DNA of 64,000 bases from Bradyrhizobium sp. CB1717 (lineage in GTDB: Bacteria > Pseudomonadota > Alphaproteobacteria > Rhizobiales > Xanthobacteraceae): positions 9,100,501-9,164,500 of the forward strand of contig NZ_CP121666.1 of the NCBI RefSeq assembly GCF_029714325.1, written 5' to 3'. Under the pieces are notes generated by a model. That model did no database searches. It was given only the letters and a program-made list of their open reading frames with translations, and was not told where the DNA came from. Of this stretch, positions 63,659 through 64,000 are shown piece by piece; position 1 is the first letter of the stretch; the number at the start of each line of letters is the position of its first letter. The position numbers were made by a program, and so were the translations under genes.

Positions 63659-64000
63659 ATGACCGAAATTGCCGCTTCCGACTTCCGCCACGCGCAGCGG
63701 CACATCCGCCTCGACACCATTCTGCGGCTGCGCTGGCTCGCGGTGCTGGGCCAGCTCGCTGCGATCTTCATCGTGGCGCAGGGGCTGGAGTTCAACGTCG
63801 AGATCGTTCCCTGTGTCAGCATCATCGCGCTGTCGGCCGCGCTCAATCTGGGCCTCCAGACCGCTGCAAATCCGATGCAGCGGCTGGAGCCGATGCAGGC
63901 GGCCGGCCTGCTGGCGCTCAACATCGTGGAGCTGGCGGGGCTGTTGTTCTTCACCGGCGGACTGCAGAACCCGTTCTCGTTCCTGTTTCTCGCACCCGTG
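63659..64000 (+). CDS. regB: RegB/ActS/PrrB-type redox sensor histidine kinase, N-terminal part (3' end outside window)
   Basis: The frame starts at ATG 63659 and stays open to the right edge (114 residues). It shows the first membrane helices of a RegB-type sensor and the conserved GGLQNPFSFLFLAPV, which contains the GGxxNPF ubiquinone-binding motif of this family. The full protein, with its redox-active Cys and His-containing kinase domain, lies outside. Known relatives (RegB/PrrB/ActS, RegS in Bradyrhizobium) sense the quinone pool and control photosynthesis, nitrogen fixation and carbon fixation genes through RegA/RegR. It is divergent from the ABC exporter ATPase gene. Confidence 0.88.
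   Translation, partial: MTEIAASDFRHAQRHIRLDTILRLRWLAVLGQLAAIFIVAQGLEFNVEIVPCVSIIALSAALNLGLQTAANPMQRLEPMQAAGLLALNIVELAGLLFFTGGLQNPFSFLFLAPV

Overview
The window looks like a chromosomal segment of a Bradyrhizobium-type alphaproteobacterium. The evidence is high GC with strong G/C third-position use, which produces many long antisense pseudo-ORFs, together with a typical Rhizobiales gene set: zur, ispG, glnD, an intracellular PhaZ, RegB/ActS-type redox sensor, tripartite tricarboxylate (Tct) transporter and orphan Liv-type binding proteins. A 326-residue amino acid:[carrier protein] ligase matches the family characterised from Bradyrhizobium in length and zinc ligands. Many short palindromic repeats fill the intergenic gaps. 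I see no rRNA, tRNA, CRISPR array, insertion sequence or prophage. This is ordinary backbone DNA, with about 54 supported protein genes, two of them cut by the window edges.

Layout. 1-2.7 kb: end of an acyl-CoA dehydrogenase, the non-ribosomal amino acid:[carrier protein] ligase and a GNAT-like acyltransferase, an aminoacyl-carrier-protein pathway with unknown product. 2.8-5.7 kb: a four-PAS GGDEF-EAL protein. 5.9-9.1 kb: tctC-tctB-tctA. 9.2-10.1 kb: divergent MarR regulator and monooxygenase-fold protein sharing a control region with twin operators. 10.3-12 kb: a second GGDEF-EAL protein with a degenerate GGDEF. 12.2-16.3 kb: small orphan protein, proline-tailed membrane protein, rpmF, mtgA, farnesyl diphosphate synthase, DUF1345 protein. 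16.3-22 kb: secreted caspase-like protein, GFA protein, NTF2-like protein, class A beta-lactamase, CPA1 antiporter. 22-25.3 kb: cell-wall amidase behind a Rieske oxygenase, and a TauD-like dioxygenase.

25.5-31.7 kb: zur-DMT exporter-ispG on the minus strand, divergent from a marR-emrA-emrB efflux operon. 31.9-34.7 kb: a kinase-like phosphotransferase and a transmembrane chemoreceptor. 34.9-38.6 kb: aromatic catabolism genes (pcaF, an intradiol dioxygenase, pcaH, pcaG). 38.8-43.4 kb: mutS and a soluble three-PAS chemoreceptor. 43.7-48.1 kb: membrane protein, OsmC protein and a sulfonate/nitrate-type ABC importer. 48.3-51.1 kb: glnD. 51.2-55.1 kb: ogt, a DUF1304 protein and two tandem orphan Liv-type binding proteins. 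55.3-64 kb: DUF1330 protein, class A penicillin-binding protein, an unknown orphan, a YgjP-like metallopeptidase, phaZ, an ABC-2 exporter and the start of a RegB/ActS redox sensor kinase.

Themes: nutrient and redox signalling (glnD, zur, RegB-like kinase, two c-di-GMP proteins, two chemoreceptors), cell-wall synthesis and remodelling (mtgA, class A PBP, amidase, beta-lactamase), isoprenoid synthesis (ispA, ispG), and uptake and breakdown of carboxylates, aromatics and probably sulfonates. The least understood coding unit is the carrier-protein ligase cluster at the left edge. The least explained non-coding feature is the dense set of intergenic palindromes, several of them inside operons.
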